Positions 9,593 to 19,700 of a DNA stretch of 35,696 nucleotides are shown one piece after another. The notes below the pieces were generated by a model. That model was not told the origin of the DNA, searched no databases, and saw only the letters and a list, made by a program, of their open reading frames with translations. Where the stretch lies: the NCBI GenBank assembly GCA_015039465.1, contig MU130698.1, positions 1 through 35,696 on the forward strand, read 5' to 3'. Numbering within the stretch: position 1 is the first letter of the stretch; each line of letters opens with the position of its first letter. Source of the stretch: Phlegmacium glaucopus (lineage: Eukaryota; Basidiomycota; Agaricomycetes; Agaricales; Cortinariaceae). The translations under genes and the position numbers were made by a program.

Positions 9593-10045
9593 ATATGCCG
9601 TGCTGAAGGCAATGGCCCAGTTAAGCCAGTAATTCAGTAATACCAACTGAAGAACAAGAACCTTCAAGTTGACTCTAAAAGAAATAATGTCATCTATGCA
9701 ACACTATTCGTGCTACCCCTCAAAAAGTGAAACCCTTGGGTGTGCTAGCATTTGGATGAGAAATTGTGGTTCATCTTGAGAGATCGCAACTTGAACTGAC
9801 ATTACATTTCCAAATACAATAATTTAGGACGGCCGAAGAGATACCCCGGTCCAGTTAAGAACGCGACCAGTCCATGTGTTCACTTCAAGTTCAAAGTTGG
9901 GTTAGGTAAATAATCTCATCAGTCAATTATTTATAGAACAACTTCTAGGCCATAGCTTAGTGGCTTAGTTCCTTGAATTGAAATTGAAGAACGACTCTTA
10001 AAGCAATGGCATATAACGCTATCCCAGTACAAGTCTGCATAGAAA
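9593..10045. other. Upstream region of the receptor gene
   Basis: The first 120 bp match 5179-5275 in the left half. From about 9720 the sequence is unique to this half. A weak TATA-like CATATAACG sits near 10009-10017, about 30 bp before the receptor ATG. No CaaX pheromone-precursor reading frame was found on either strand. Confidence 0.35.
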
Positions 10046-11284
10046 ATGCCTGCCCCACCCAACTACGTCTTCACTATCTTCGCCTTTGTTGCCTTCCTTC
10101 TGTGTCTTATCAGGTTTCCAATGCAATTACATGGTGAGTTGGTCGTTATCTATAGTATCTATATGATCATGATTCTGATTCAGCCTGGAATGTTGGTACT
10201 CACCTCCTCCTGGCGTGGGTTGGAATTTCATGTCTTTCCTTGGGTATTAACTCCATTATCTGGAACCACAACACGGTAAATTGGGCCCCAGTCTGGTGTG
10301 ATATATGTCAGTTTTTTCTTCTTCTGTTTTAAGCAGTGACTACAAATTCTACTATTTGATAGCGTCCAGGATCAATATCGGAATTTCTGTTGCCATCCCA
10401 GCCATCAATCTCTGCATCAATCGCCGTCTTTATCTCTTGGCATCGCCTACTTCGCTACTTCCTTCCGAAGCAGATATGCGTCGCGAAGTCGTGATTGATC
10501 TTGCTATTGGGATTGGACTCCCTATCATAATAATAATTCTCTGTTTGTTTGCTATTATCTCTACTATCCCTCTTTCGCTCATCCTCATTACAGCGTTCCT
10601 CAGTCAAGGATATCGGTTTAGGATTTTTGAAGACTATGGGTGTTTTACAGCAGACTTTCCTTCCTGGGTTGCAGTCGTTATTTCCTCTGTCCCACCATTC
10701 CTCTTGGAACTCATCGCTGGTATTTATGGCTGTCTGAGCATACGCGCCTTCTATAAACGTCGTTCTGAGCTAAACCAACTGGTATCAAACCATCGAAATC
10801 TTGACTCAAATCGATACATAAGGCTCATGTGCTTTTCTATCTTCGACGTTCTTAGTGGTACCCCCATCACATTCTTTTATCTATACCTTGCGATTATGGG
10901 ACGCGAACCTTTCCCTGGGTTGAAAAAAGAGCATCAAGACTTCTCCTACGTTGGCCTGGTGCCAGCTACTTCGTGGCGCTCTACTACGATAGGAGAGTTA
11001 GCCATGTAATTGAATCGCTGGATCATGGTTTGGATCAGTTTCGTTTTCTTTGGCATCTTCGGCTTTACTCAGGAATCGGTCAATAACTACCGAGCAGCAC
11101 TTCATGCTGTTGTCCAATTTTTCAGAACGACAACCGGAATAAAGAGCCGCCCTAGGAGTAGTAAGGCTGAAGGGTGTGTTACATCTTTCTTTTCTCTCTC
11201 TCTCCTCGTGTCTGATATGTTGTTTTTAGAATCACATTCAAGGCTGCGACTCGCGATCTGTCTGGACACTCCGCCATGGTTTGA
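10046..11284 (+). pseudogene. STE3-type pheromone receptor with one in-frame stop before TM7
   Basis: The family is fungal class D (STE3-like) GPCRs that sense lipopeptide pheromones at the plasma membrane. Exons are 10046-10133, 10184-10306, 10363-10542, 10594-11173 and 11230-11284; introns of 50, 56, 51 and 56 bp have GT/AG ends and every joint keeps phase. Family hallmarks appear in order: a hydrophobic TM1 with FPMQLHAWNVGT; NSIIWNHNTVNWAPVWCDI; VAIPAINLCINRRLY; VIDLAIGIGLP; QGYRFRIFEDYGC; LSIRAFYKRR; and FFGIFGFTQESVNNYR of TM7 and tail. Between GELAM and LNRW a TAA (11007-11009) interrupts the frame exactly where homologues have a residue such as Glu. No splice sites that would remove it are visible. 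Beyond it the frame stays open through TM7 and a short tail to TGA 11282-11284. The cause may be a very recent pseudogene, a truncated six-TM protein, or a sequencing error. Whether it belongs to a B mating-type locus or is a non-mating-type paralogue cannot be told here. Confidence 0.85.
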
Positions 11285-11675
11285 TCTAATAGCAGTACAA
11301 TATCCCCGAAGTTCGAACTATTTTGTTTTATTTGAGAGTAATGTTTAAGTTGTTGCATTCAAGGTTGTAGTTTGGACAATTCCGAATATGGGAGGGGAAG
11401 AATTAGTCTCCCGTAGCCAGACAAAATTCGTAGTCTTTTTTTATTTGTACTTTTTTATTTGTATTGACGACTACTTACTCATCTGGACAACATCCTGAAC
11501 ACTAGTTGCAAATTCTGAGCTGCTGGACAATTTCAGAAAACAACAGTCAGCAGATCAGTTTAATTACAAAAATACCGCAACAGCAGGTCAGTCATTACAT
11601 GTTGCCACCCAGAGAGAGGATGGCGGCGGTCGCCTTGAATCCAGAACCTGCTCGTGAAATTTCCAGCCTCTGTCA
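11285..11675. other. Receptor 3' flank, no gene seen
   Basis: AT-rich sequence without supportable coding capacity. The 64-residue plus-strand frame at 11506-11700 is not supported. Confidence 0.35.
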
Positions 11676-11735
11676 AATACAGGCGCTGATGATTCTCTAA
11701 ATACGGGCCCTGATTCTAAACAGAAATTTATAAAA
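11676..11735 (+). promoter_or_regulatory. Orphan copy of the repeat-plus-TATA promoter
   Basis: In plus orientation: AATACAGGCGCTGATGATTCTC (first unit, split here by a 3-bp insertion), then AATACGGGCCCTGATTCTAA, then TATAAAA at 11729-11735 about 10 bp later. Order, orientation and spacing match the secreted-protein promoters at 4346-4410 and 8961-9086. No secreted-protein gene follows. The next sequence is the 3' end of the MPI gene, entered antisense. Confidence 0.45.
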
Positions 11736-11791
11736 GTTACAACTTCTTATTTTCTTCCCTCAAAGTCCATTTTCGCATCGGCTACATACCC

Positions 11792-13283
11792 TTAGATATC
11801 CCGTGCATCGATTTCAGCAAACGCACGATAAAGGACCAGTTCTCCAACACCACCACTCGCTTCAAGCTCAATCCTGGTCCCAGCACCAACGAAAAACACA
11901 TCCCCAAAACCAATATCCAAGCTCTCACCACCGGCACCACCACCGGCTCCAACTCCCCAACTCACTTTCCCCCTTCCTTCCGTAACAATAACCACACTCG
12001 GTCCTCCAATCCCATCATGACATTCCTTCCCACCGCCACTTGGAAGTTTGACTTGAATAACTGAAAATTCGGGTATAGGGGGATCATATAACGTCGAAAC
12101 TGAATATTTCAGTTTAGGTTCAACGACGTGTTTGGATGGAGGAGAAGCTGTATATGTGAGGTTTGAAATGAGATTAGGGATATCTCGTAGTTTAGGAGTT
12201 AGTCCTGCGCGTATGACGTTGTCGGAATTGGCCATGCATTCGATGCATTCTGTGATACTAAGATGAGGGATGAGTTCGATGATCAAGTTAAGACTTACCA
12301 CCGGAAATATAGGCATGTGGTTCACCAGCACCTAAAAAGATAGCTTGTCCAGGATCCAATCGGACGTAATTCAATACAAAGGGACAAAATAAGCCAATGT
12401 CTCCCGGGAACTGTTCGTTCAACCTTAACACCAGTTGTACTATATCGTCATCGTCCAACTGCGTAGCCTGGAATTGATAACGTTTGACTAGAAGATCGAG
12501 TTGATCGTGAACAATTGACTCGTCTGCTGTCATCAACGATGTGAAAATATTCCTGAGGGCGGCTTTCTCAGCTTGTCCCGTAGGGTTGGAAGAACCAGAT
12601 ATGGAAAGAAAGTCGTTTATGACAGGAGGGGGTATGAGAGCTTTGAGTTCAGGTGTGTTGTTTAGATAGTAGGCGATCTCTGGAAGAGGTCTGAAACCAC
12701 ACAATGCTTGAAATGGAGTTATTGCTAGAGCCATCTCGGGTTTGTGATTTGGATCTGTATAGATTTTTCAAAAATCAAGTTGTTTTTTTAAAAAAAAATG
12801 TAACGACAAAGAACCTTTGTATATATCTGGGCGTTGTGCGTGTAGAATCTCTGCTGTCTGCTTATCAGGATGTGTTTGGATGCTCAATGCCTTTTCGATG
12901 GATAAAACTTTGAATAGAAAAGGTAGATTGCCATCCCCAGCGTTGAATTTCTCGATGACAGGTTTCCCGATGAGTTGTGGATGACCAGCGAGGTGTTCTG
13001 AAAGAACTTTGTGGGAAGATAACACAAGCGAGGGCGATGTCGGGTGAGTGCCCATCCATAACTGGTGAAGGGGAGGTGATCATTCCCGCCGTTCAGAAAG
13101 ACGGTTTCGATACTACAGAAGTTGGAATACCTCTGCATAAGGAGACTTTTCATCGACTTTGAACCCTGGGATCTGTGATTGAGTTGCGAATTGTGCTACT
13201 TTTGAGGATAGACCGGGTTTTCCCCAGTCATACTTTTGTGTGGTGGGTATGATCTTGAATACTGTGGCGGTAGATGAAGACAT
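11792..13283 (-). CDS. Mannose-6-phosphate isomerase, type I (copy B, open)
   Basis: Interconverts mannose-6-phosphate and fructose-6-phosphate in the cytosol, feeding GDP-mannose, glycosylation and cell-wall synthesis. Exons are 13283-13131, 13061-12815, 12754-12299 and 12249-11792; introns of 69, 60 and 49 bp. They total 1314 nt, a protein of 437 residues, normal for the type I family. N-terminal TTQKYDWGKPGLSSKVA and the joint PYAE/LWMGTHP are family signatures. Zinc ligands are visible: Gln and His in LSIQTHPDK, Glu in NHKPEMALA, His in GEPHAYIS. The active-site Arg lies in DNVIRAGLTPK. No frameshift or stop was found. An ATG one codon upstream (13286) is equally possible. The gene is 3'-to-3' with the receptor gene and downstream of a hypothetical gene on the same strand. 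Copy A at 6327-8016 is dead, so this may be the only functional copy in the window. Confidence 0.92.
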
Positions 13284-13465
13284 CATTGAGGACAAATATA
13301 ATCTCCGGACCATCAGTCGGCAATCGAATGATTTGCTCTGCCGGGGAGCGGCAACGGAGATTGGCATTTGTAGTATATATACACGTTTTTTATTTCCTCT
13401 CATAAGTTCACTGTACTGTTTTATCAAACAACATTTTTCAAGATATGGCATGTGTATTAATCGAA

Positions 13466-13897
13466 TCATTGAGATGCACTGAGTTGAGAACTCAAGAGCT
13501 GCCTAAGGGGGAAAACATATATACTTGAGCATTGCACGACATCACCGACTCGTTCCATACCTTCATTGAGAGAACTTGAACTCCAAGTACCCATCCCCAC
13601 CCTAAACAAACCCTCTCGAATATCATTGGACAAGATATACCCTTCGATGCTTAGTTCACGATTATCGAAATTGAGTGTAACACGGGTGCGATCCGACTCG
13701 ACGCTCGTTTCTCCATGGAAAGATTGAAGACCATTGAGTTCCATCATAGACCCATATGTAAGTTTTACTTCCCCAGTGAAGGGAGGCGGCACGATGTACT
13801 TTGGCCTGAGTTTGAATTCATAATTTGTGGTGTTGATAACGAAGTTGAAAGTGATTTGTTTACCACTGGAAGAGATAGTACCGTCGACGGTTGGCAT
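13466..13897 (-). CDS. Hypothetical small beta-rich protein
   Basis: 143 residues from ATG 13897-13895, without a secretion signal or membrane segment. The sequence alternates polar and hydrophobic residues (GKQITFNFVI, RVTLNFDNRELSIEGYI) with PPFTGEVKLTYGS and FHGETS in between and VGMGTWSS near position 110. This pattern suggests a compact beta barrel or sandwich. I cannot name the family. The part after about residue 115 may be intronic: a GTATGG donor and CTTAG or CTCAG acceptors occur there. It lies in the 1.35-kb segment that separates MPI from hemerythrin in the right half and is absent from the left half. Confidence 0.5.
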   Translation of the reverse strand: MPTVDGTISSSGKQITFNFVINTTNYEFKLRPKYIVPPPFTGEVKLTYGSMMELNGLQSFHGETSVESDRTRVTLNFDNRELSIEGYILSNDIREGLFRVGMGTWSSSSLNEGMERVGDVVQCSSIYVFPLRQLLSSQLSASQ

Positions 13898-14034
13898 GAA
13901 CTTTCCAGTCGGGATAGATATGGATGATTTTTTTGAAAGTTGTGAGGGTTAGAAGGAAAGGGATATAAGATCCTAATCAGTTGAAACCCCCCTGAAAATT
14001 CTATCTTTATCATATGCCAGTGTCCGCAGTACAA

Positions 14035-14412
14035 AAGTGGTGGATGTAAGGCTGCTCACCTTCCCGAAAAAGAAATAAATGACATTACGAGTCCCCTTTA
14101 GCCTAGGGTTCGTTCTTATAAGCGGATGCGGCTTTCAAAGGTAACGCAAGACCTGCCGGTAACTTCCGTGATTGCACGTGTTGATGGTGATGGCCTTGTT
14201 TGCCGCGCGAAAACCTGTCAATCCCTGGGCGTCTTTAAGAAACTCAACGCCCACGAAGACGCTACAGAAATACCAGTATAATTTAATTTGAAGGGACTCG
14301 TATATGCCACGCGGAGCAATGGCCCTCACCCACAAGTCATCTCTTATTGATATTGCACTTTCACCAACTTCTACATACTACATGTCAGTTATGTAACATA
14401 GACCATCATGCA
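14035..14412. other. Intergenic, with a minisatellite-flank remnant
   Basis: Around 14296-14328 the sequence ACTCGTATATGCCACGCGGA and following bases resemble the flank after both 72-bp arrays (ACTCGGATATGCCGTGCC...GGCAATGGCCC). No array units are next to it. No gene is recognised in this stretch. Confidence 0.35.
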
Positions 14413-14676
14413 TCATGCATCAAGTCCTCCTCTGGCTAGCTCCAGTCTGACCAACGTATCCCACACGTCCGAGTCATTACCCATCTGCCCCCACCCAAGG
14501 ACCGCCAACAGCTCACACAATGCCTGCGTCATATCCTCTCCTACTATCTCCAATGTCCTTATGAAGTTGACATTTGCTCCTCGGTAGACATGCCACCTGG
14601 TAATTTCACAAAGAAGGTCGATTTTCTGGCCATGTAAGGCTTTTTCTTTTTCTGTTTTGTTGGAAAATGCTAACAT
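14413..14676 (-). CDS. Hypothetical ORF, possible exon of an unknown gene
   Basis: 87 residues with a protein-like composition (KIDLLCEITRWHVYRGANV, LGWGQMGNDSDVWDTLVRLE) but no domain I recognise and no detected partner exons. It begins just upstream of the hemerythrin copy on the opposite strand and is absent from the left duplication half. It could be a helical fragment of a larger gene brought in by the rearrangement. Confidence 0.3.
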   Translation of the reverse strand: MLAFSNKTEKEKALHGQKIDLLCEITRWHVYRGANVNFIRTLEIVGEDMTQALCELLAVLGWGQMGNDSDVWDTLVRLELARGGLDA

Positions 14677-14699
14677 GACTCATGACGCATTCTAGCAAA

Positions 14700-15324
14700 A
14701 TGACAGCGGCCCACAACACGTTCATCCAAGGCATCAATGCCATCGTTCACCATGCACCAACTGTTAATGAAGACAATTCATGGTGTTCTGCCTTACAGTG
14801 GTACGCCGTTGCGTCTATTTCATTATCCTTTTCCATCTATACATCTTTTCAGCTCAGCAATATCCACCATAATCACTTTATCCAAGAAGCGTACTATTTT
14901 CCCGCATTGGAATAAAAACTAGGCAAAGGCACTCTCAGCGAGAGCATCGAACAACATAAAGACTTCCTTCCGGGGGTGGAAGCATTGGAAGAGTGGTGTA
15001 AGAAGGTTCAGAAGAGTAAGGAAGTGTATGACGCCAATGTCCTCTTGGGATTGGTAGACGCATTTGGAGATGCCATGATAGCTCATTTGGCCAGCGTACG
15101 TTCACGCCCCATCCTTGCATTCCATTCCTTTTATGTATTCGAACATCTGTCTCTCTCTACAGGAAATCTCAACTTTGGACCGCGATGTCATTCAAGCAAA
15201 GTTCACAATAGCCGAACTCGATGCCATAGAGGCTGAGTTCAAGAAACGGGCATTGGGGTTACTTGACATTTATATCGGGTATTGGCGGCAATTGACTTCT
15301 ATACGTCGTTGCCAATATGTCTAG
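14700..15324 (+). pseudogene. Hemerythrin-like (HHE) protein pseudogene, copy B
   Basis: Three exon regions are recognisable: from ATG 14700 (MTAAHNTFIQGINAIVHHAP), from about 14854 (LSNIHHNHFIQEAYYF), and 15163-15324 (EISTLDRDVIQAKFTIAEL... ending TAG), the last one lost in copy A. Lesions: a 10-bp deletion relative to copy A at about 14776 shifts the frame; TAA at 14910-14912 stands where copy A has a Glu codon; and the metal-ligand cluster HHHHSIEE of copy A has become HHNHFIQE. An upstream CTAG just before the ATG could be an acceptor of a 5' exon, but none is recognised. Confidence 0.75.
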
Positions 15325-16703
15325 TTTGTGCGAGTCCTAATGCGCTTTGGTGAGTCTCAATTGCATTGATGAAAAGGCAAGCGATGGAGGAGGGCTGATT
15401 CGTCACATCTACTTATTTAGGTTTCCTCCGTTTCCTGCACCTCTAAAATGGGCGACGAGATGGTGGTTCTCAAGGAGGCATAGTGAAGCTTGGAAATTTG
15501 GCCCAATGGATTTCTCTGGAAAAGAAAGAGCGAGAGTTTGAAGTTGGAGGGGAGGGAGTCGCAGAGAATATGTGTTTGATTTCATACAGATGGGTTATTT
15601 CTGTCACTATACTTATCTCACCAATATCCTTCCATTCTTCCCTGTCATATATTCAGACTACTCATATTACTCTATGCAGACGGAACATATAGCGTGTACA
15701 GCGATAATTCCCCGGTCACAATATTGATAAAAAGGAGCTTGGCTCACCTTCCCTGTCTTGGATTCCTTTGATTAAGAATGACGAACCACTAGCCGATCCT
15801 ACTGCATAATTATGTAAGGGTGAGAGATTTTTCCTGTATCCTTTATGCTCGCTGTAGGCACAGTTCCAGGAAACCTTTCCCACAGATCAGAAACCGCAGA
15901 CCAATTACTAGGGAATGGAAGTTGATTAATTGATCCGTGAACATGAGATTTAACGAACCTGCCGAAGTAGAGCCACCACGTCTCAAGGAGGAGGGCCAGT
16001 GTGAGCCTCCAGAGAAAGAATAACTGCACTAACAGATGAATCAAGGATGGTGAGGAGTAAATAAAGTGGTATCAAGGAACCCATTGAGGAAAGAGCACGA
16101 GACGAATTCAGGGCAAAAGCTGAGTTTTGAGAAAACTGTTTGATTTCTCAGTACAGGCCCTACCACCAATTTTGTTTCGATAAACGTCTGTGGAGGTAGT
16201 GGAGGTATGTGGCCCCGAACTGTAAAAATTTATGTTCCCGAAAATACATTTTTTGTGCTGCGGACGCCGGAAACATATATTAATTCCTCATTATTAAAAA
16301 TCAATGCGCCGAGTGGTGCCAGCGCCCGAACTGGGTGTAATTTGCATCTGACGAGTTTCTGTTTCTGTTCGTGAAACCAACGCCATTCATAGTATCAGCT
16401 GGCAACTCTGAAATGTCCCCTTATTTCTACCGCCAAAATGGTATCTGAACGTTATTAGTAGTATTAATATTATGATTACTAACTACCAGCCTCAATATCG
16501 TTAGCCACCACCGTGGCACTTATCCTGTCCCTCTTAATTTGAGGTGAACTAGGACGTTGTTGAAGAGTTATTAGATATGACACCGTCGGTTGGGATCAGG
16601 CTGGTAGCGACTTATTATTGTTAATTGATAACCCTCTGCCCTTGTGACTTGTTTCTCAGATGCCATCGTGGGAAGACCACGTTGCTCTCTCTTGACCAAC
16701 ATC
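15325..16703. other. Intergenic between the duplication and the NLR gene
   Basis: Homology to the left half ends at about 15755 (the left partner ends near 8660). An 81-residue minus-strand frame at 16044-15799 begins with a hydrophobic run (LLVQLFFLWRLTLALLLETW), but no gene structure supports it. The rest shows no genes. A weak match to the 20-bp promoter unit (CCAGCGCCCGAA) occurs near 16318. Confidence 0.3.
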
Positions 16704-19700
16704 ATGTCGAGCGAAAGACCATCTAAGAACAATCGCATAACCAAAGCTATTCGATATGTCAAAGGGAAGTTCTCTCCTTTGTCACGCTCGCCCACACCAT
16801 TGTCGATCGACGTGGATCCATGCTCTGATAACCGTGTGGGAACGACAGACGCTGGAACAAGGTGAGCAGCAGAATTCTCTATTTACTTGATTATTGACTA
16901 AATCTGCTCATTCTTCTAAGCCACTTGCCGCTCGAAATGGTCCCTGTGGTCAGCGTCGATCGCGCTGCTACAGCGGTTATGACCTCGAAAGCAGATATAG
17001 TGTCCCTCCCAAATTCCGTACCAATTTCAGCATCGATGTCTACTGTACCCAGGCAGCTTGGTTCCGCTAGTATCCTAGGACCAGAGACTCCATCCACGGT
17101 TAGTATCCGTGTTGCGTGCACGACCGTCATTATTAATGCCTCCTCGTTTAGTATATGGCTCCAAACACCCATAATTCAACGTCTACCTTCCTCCAAGGTG
17201 CTCGCGATGTACGCCTCCATCACCCAACGATTAATATGGCCAACAGTGTAAGCATCATTCTATCCGTAGAATAACCAATCTGTGTACTGACAGTCATGTC
17301 GGATGACTCAGATCCACATGCATGTGCCGCCGTCCAATGCTGATGGAGATGAACAATCAAACTCTCGAATCATGGTGAGCGATATAATCTTTGGAATTGG
17401 ATGGTCTGTGCTGAATGCTAGTTCATAGGATGCACTACATGAGAAGCTCTTGCCACGCGCTCAGTTTGCAGAATACGACGCAGCATCTCCACGCAATGCA
17501 TGTACAGAGAACACTCGCGGGGCCATCCTCGATTCACTGCGAGTGTGGGCCAGTGATGATACGACCACAAAGGTATACTGGCTCAACGGGATGGCTGGAA
17601 CAGGCAAAACGACAATTGCTTACTCTTTCAGCGAAATGCTCCGTGAAAGGGGTTCCCTTGGTGGTACCTTCTTCTCTTCTCATCTCCGGACTGATACCAG
17701 TGATGTCCACTGCATCATCCCCACCATCTCCCTTCAGTTGGCCAAGTATCTCCCTTCTCTTCCTCAACTAATCTTGGATGTGGTAAAAACTGATCCAAGT
17801 CCTGACTGCACATCTTGGAGGATTAGGAAACAATTTCTGAATTTCATAGTGAGACCACTCACTGCACATAAAGATAGTATGAGAGGAGGAGTAGTACCAG
17901 TTATTGTTCTTGATGCTCTGGATGAGTGCTCTGACCAGTCCCTTGTGGCTGAGTTGCTTTCTGTGATATCAAAGCACAGTAAATCTCTTCCAGTGAAGTT
18001 CTTCATCACTAGTCGTCCAGAGATACCACTGAAGGAGACTTTTGATCATTCTTGGGATCATTCTAATTTCATCCTTCATGAGGTTGAAAAGGAGATTGTA
18101 AAGGCTGATATTGAGCTTTATATTAAAGCTTGCTTGCTTGGTGGCCAAGTAAAGAACAATAGGCATAATTGGCCTCCTCAGGCTGAACTTGAAAGCCTTG
18201 TTAACATGTCTGGCACTTTGTTCATTTATGCAGCAACTGTCTGCAAATATATTGCTCAGAAGGGTAGTTCTAGTATGCCTAGGCGTCTTTCAGATGTTGT
18301 CAATTCTGCATTGGGGATAACATCTGCTCTAATCCAGCCACTACATGTTCTTTATGAAAGGATTTTGGATGCTGCCTATGACTCAACAAGTACATGGGAA
18401 GCATCAGATATAGACATGGTCCTCACAGCTGTTGTATATGTCTATAATCCTCTGTCTATAGCTGCCATCAGTGCTTTGATGGAAATGCCCATAGAACACA
18501 CTGAGAATGCCCTTTCTTCTCTTCATTCCTTGATATATATTCCATCTCAAAACTCTGATATGCCCATCTCAACATTTCATGCTTCCTTCTATGATTTCAT
18601 CAGTAATCAAATTATTTCCACAAAGCACTACCTTGACCCATGTACTTCACATAAGCATTTAGCACTTCAGTGTCTGTCCTTGATGGAGAAAGAATGGTCA
18701 GAGCAAGAGAGGGTATCCTACTTAGCAGAGAGGAGACATAGAGATATTCCTGAATCTCTTGCATATGCTTGTGGGAACTGGGTTTCACATTTCACATATT
18801 CAGACAACAATGAAACTGATGAAGTGAAGCATTTTTTCCAAAGACATCTTCTGCGATGGATGGATTGTTTGAGTATTTTAGGAAAGTTGGGAATAGCAAT
18901 GCATTCACTACATAAGTTAGGAAGTTGCACAAATGTAAGTGATCACATTTCTATAAATGAATTGCACCTGTAACAGAAACTAGGTGCACAAACTGTTGAA
19001 GATGACAGTGATTGATGCTGAAAGGTTCCTGAAAGAAAATTATGACTTTGTTAAAAATAACAGTCTTGAAGGATGTCCTTCAGCATTGGCTTGGCTGCCA
19101 GCAGAATCTGGTATTTGGAAAACATATGGAAGTAGGATAAAGTGTCCATGGAAGCTCTGCCTTGGAAGGAGAAAAGCATGGAGCATGACTGAAGCAGTTC
19201 TAAGGCATTCAGAATGTGTCAACTTTGCCGTCTTCTCTCCTGATGGTATGCATATTGTATCTGCCTCTGATGATAACACTGCAAGGATCTGGAATACAGC
19301 CACAGGAGAGTGTGAGGCAGAGCTGAAAGGACATTCAAATTGTGTCAACTCTGCTGTCTTCTCTCCTGATGGTATGCATATTGTGTCTGCATCTTATGAT
19401 AACACTGCAAGGATCTGGAATACAGCCACAGGAGAGTGTGAGGCAGAGCTGAAAGGACATTCAGACTGTGTCAACTCTGCTGTCTTCTCTCCTGATGGTA
19501 TGCATATTGTGTCTGCATCTTATGATAACACTGCAAGGATCTGGAATACAGCCACAGGAGAGTGTGAGGCAGAGCTGAAAGGACATTCAGAATTGTGTCA
19601 ACTCTGCTGTCTTCTCTCCTGATGGTATGCATATTGTGTCTGCATCTCATGATAACACTGCAAGGATCTGGAATACAGCCACAGGAGAGTGTGAGGCAGA

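Noticed and set aside
9593..11700. Pheromone precursor gene next to the STE3 receptor
   Set aside because: I looked for a short ORF ending in a CaaX box on both strands and found none; the secreted peptide at 4062 ends in Cys-Gly-stop, which is not a CaaX.
15799..16044. Membrane protein on the minus strand
   Set aside because: A single hydrophobic run without a gene structure, family match or neighbouring exons.
16310..16335. Additional copy of the 20-bp promoter unit
   Set aside because: Only a short CCAGCGCCCGAA match, no tandem and no TATA box at the right spacing.
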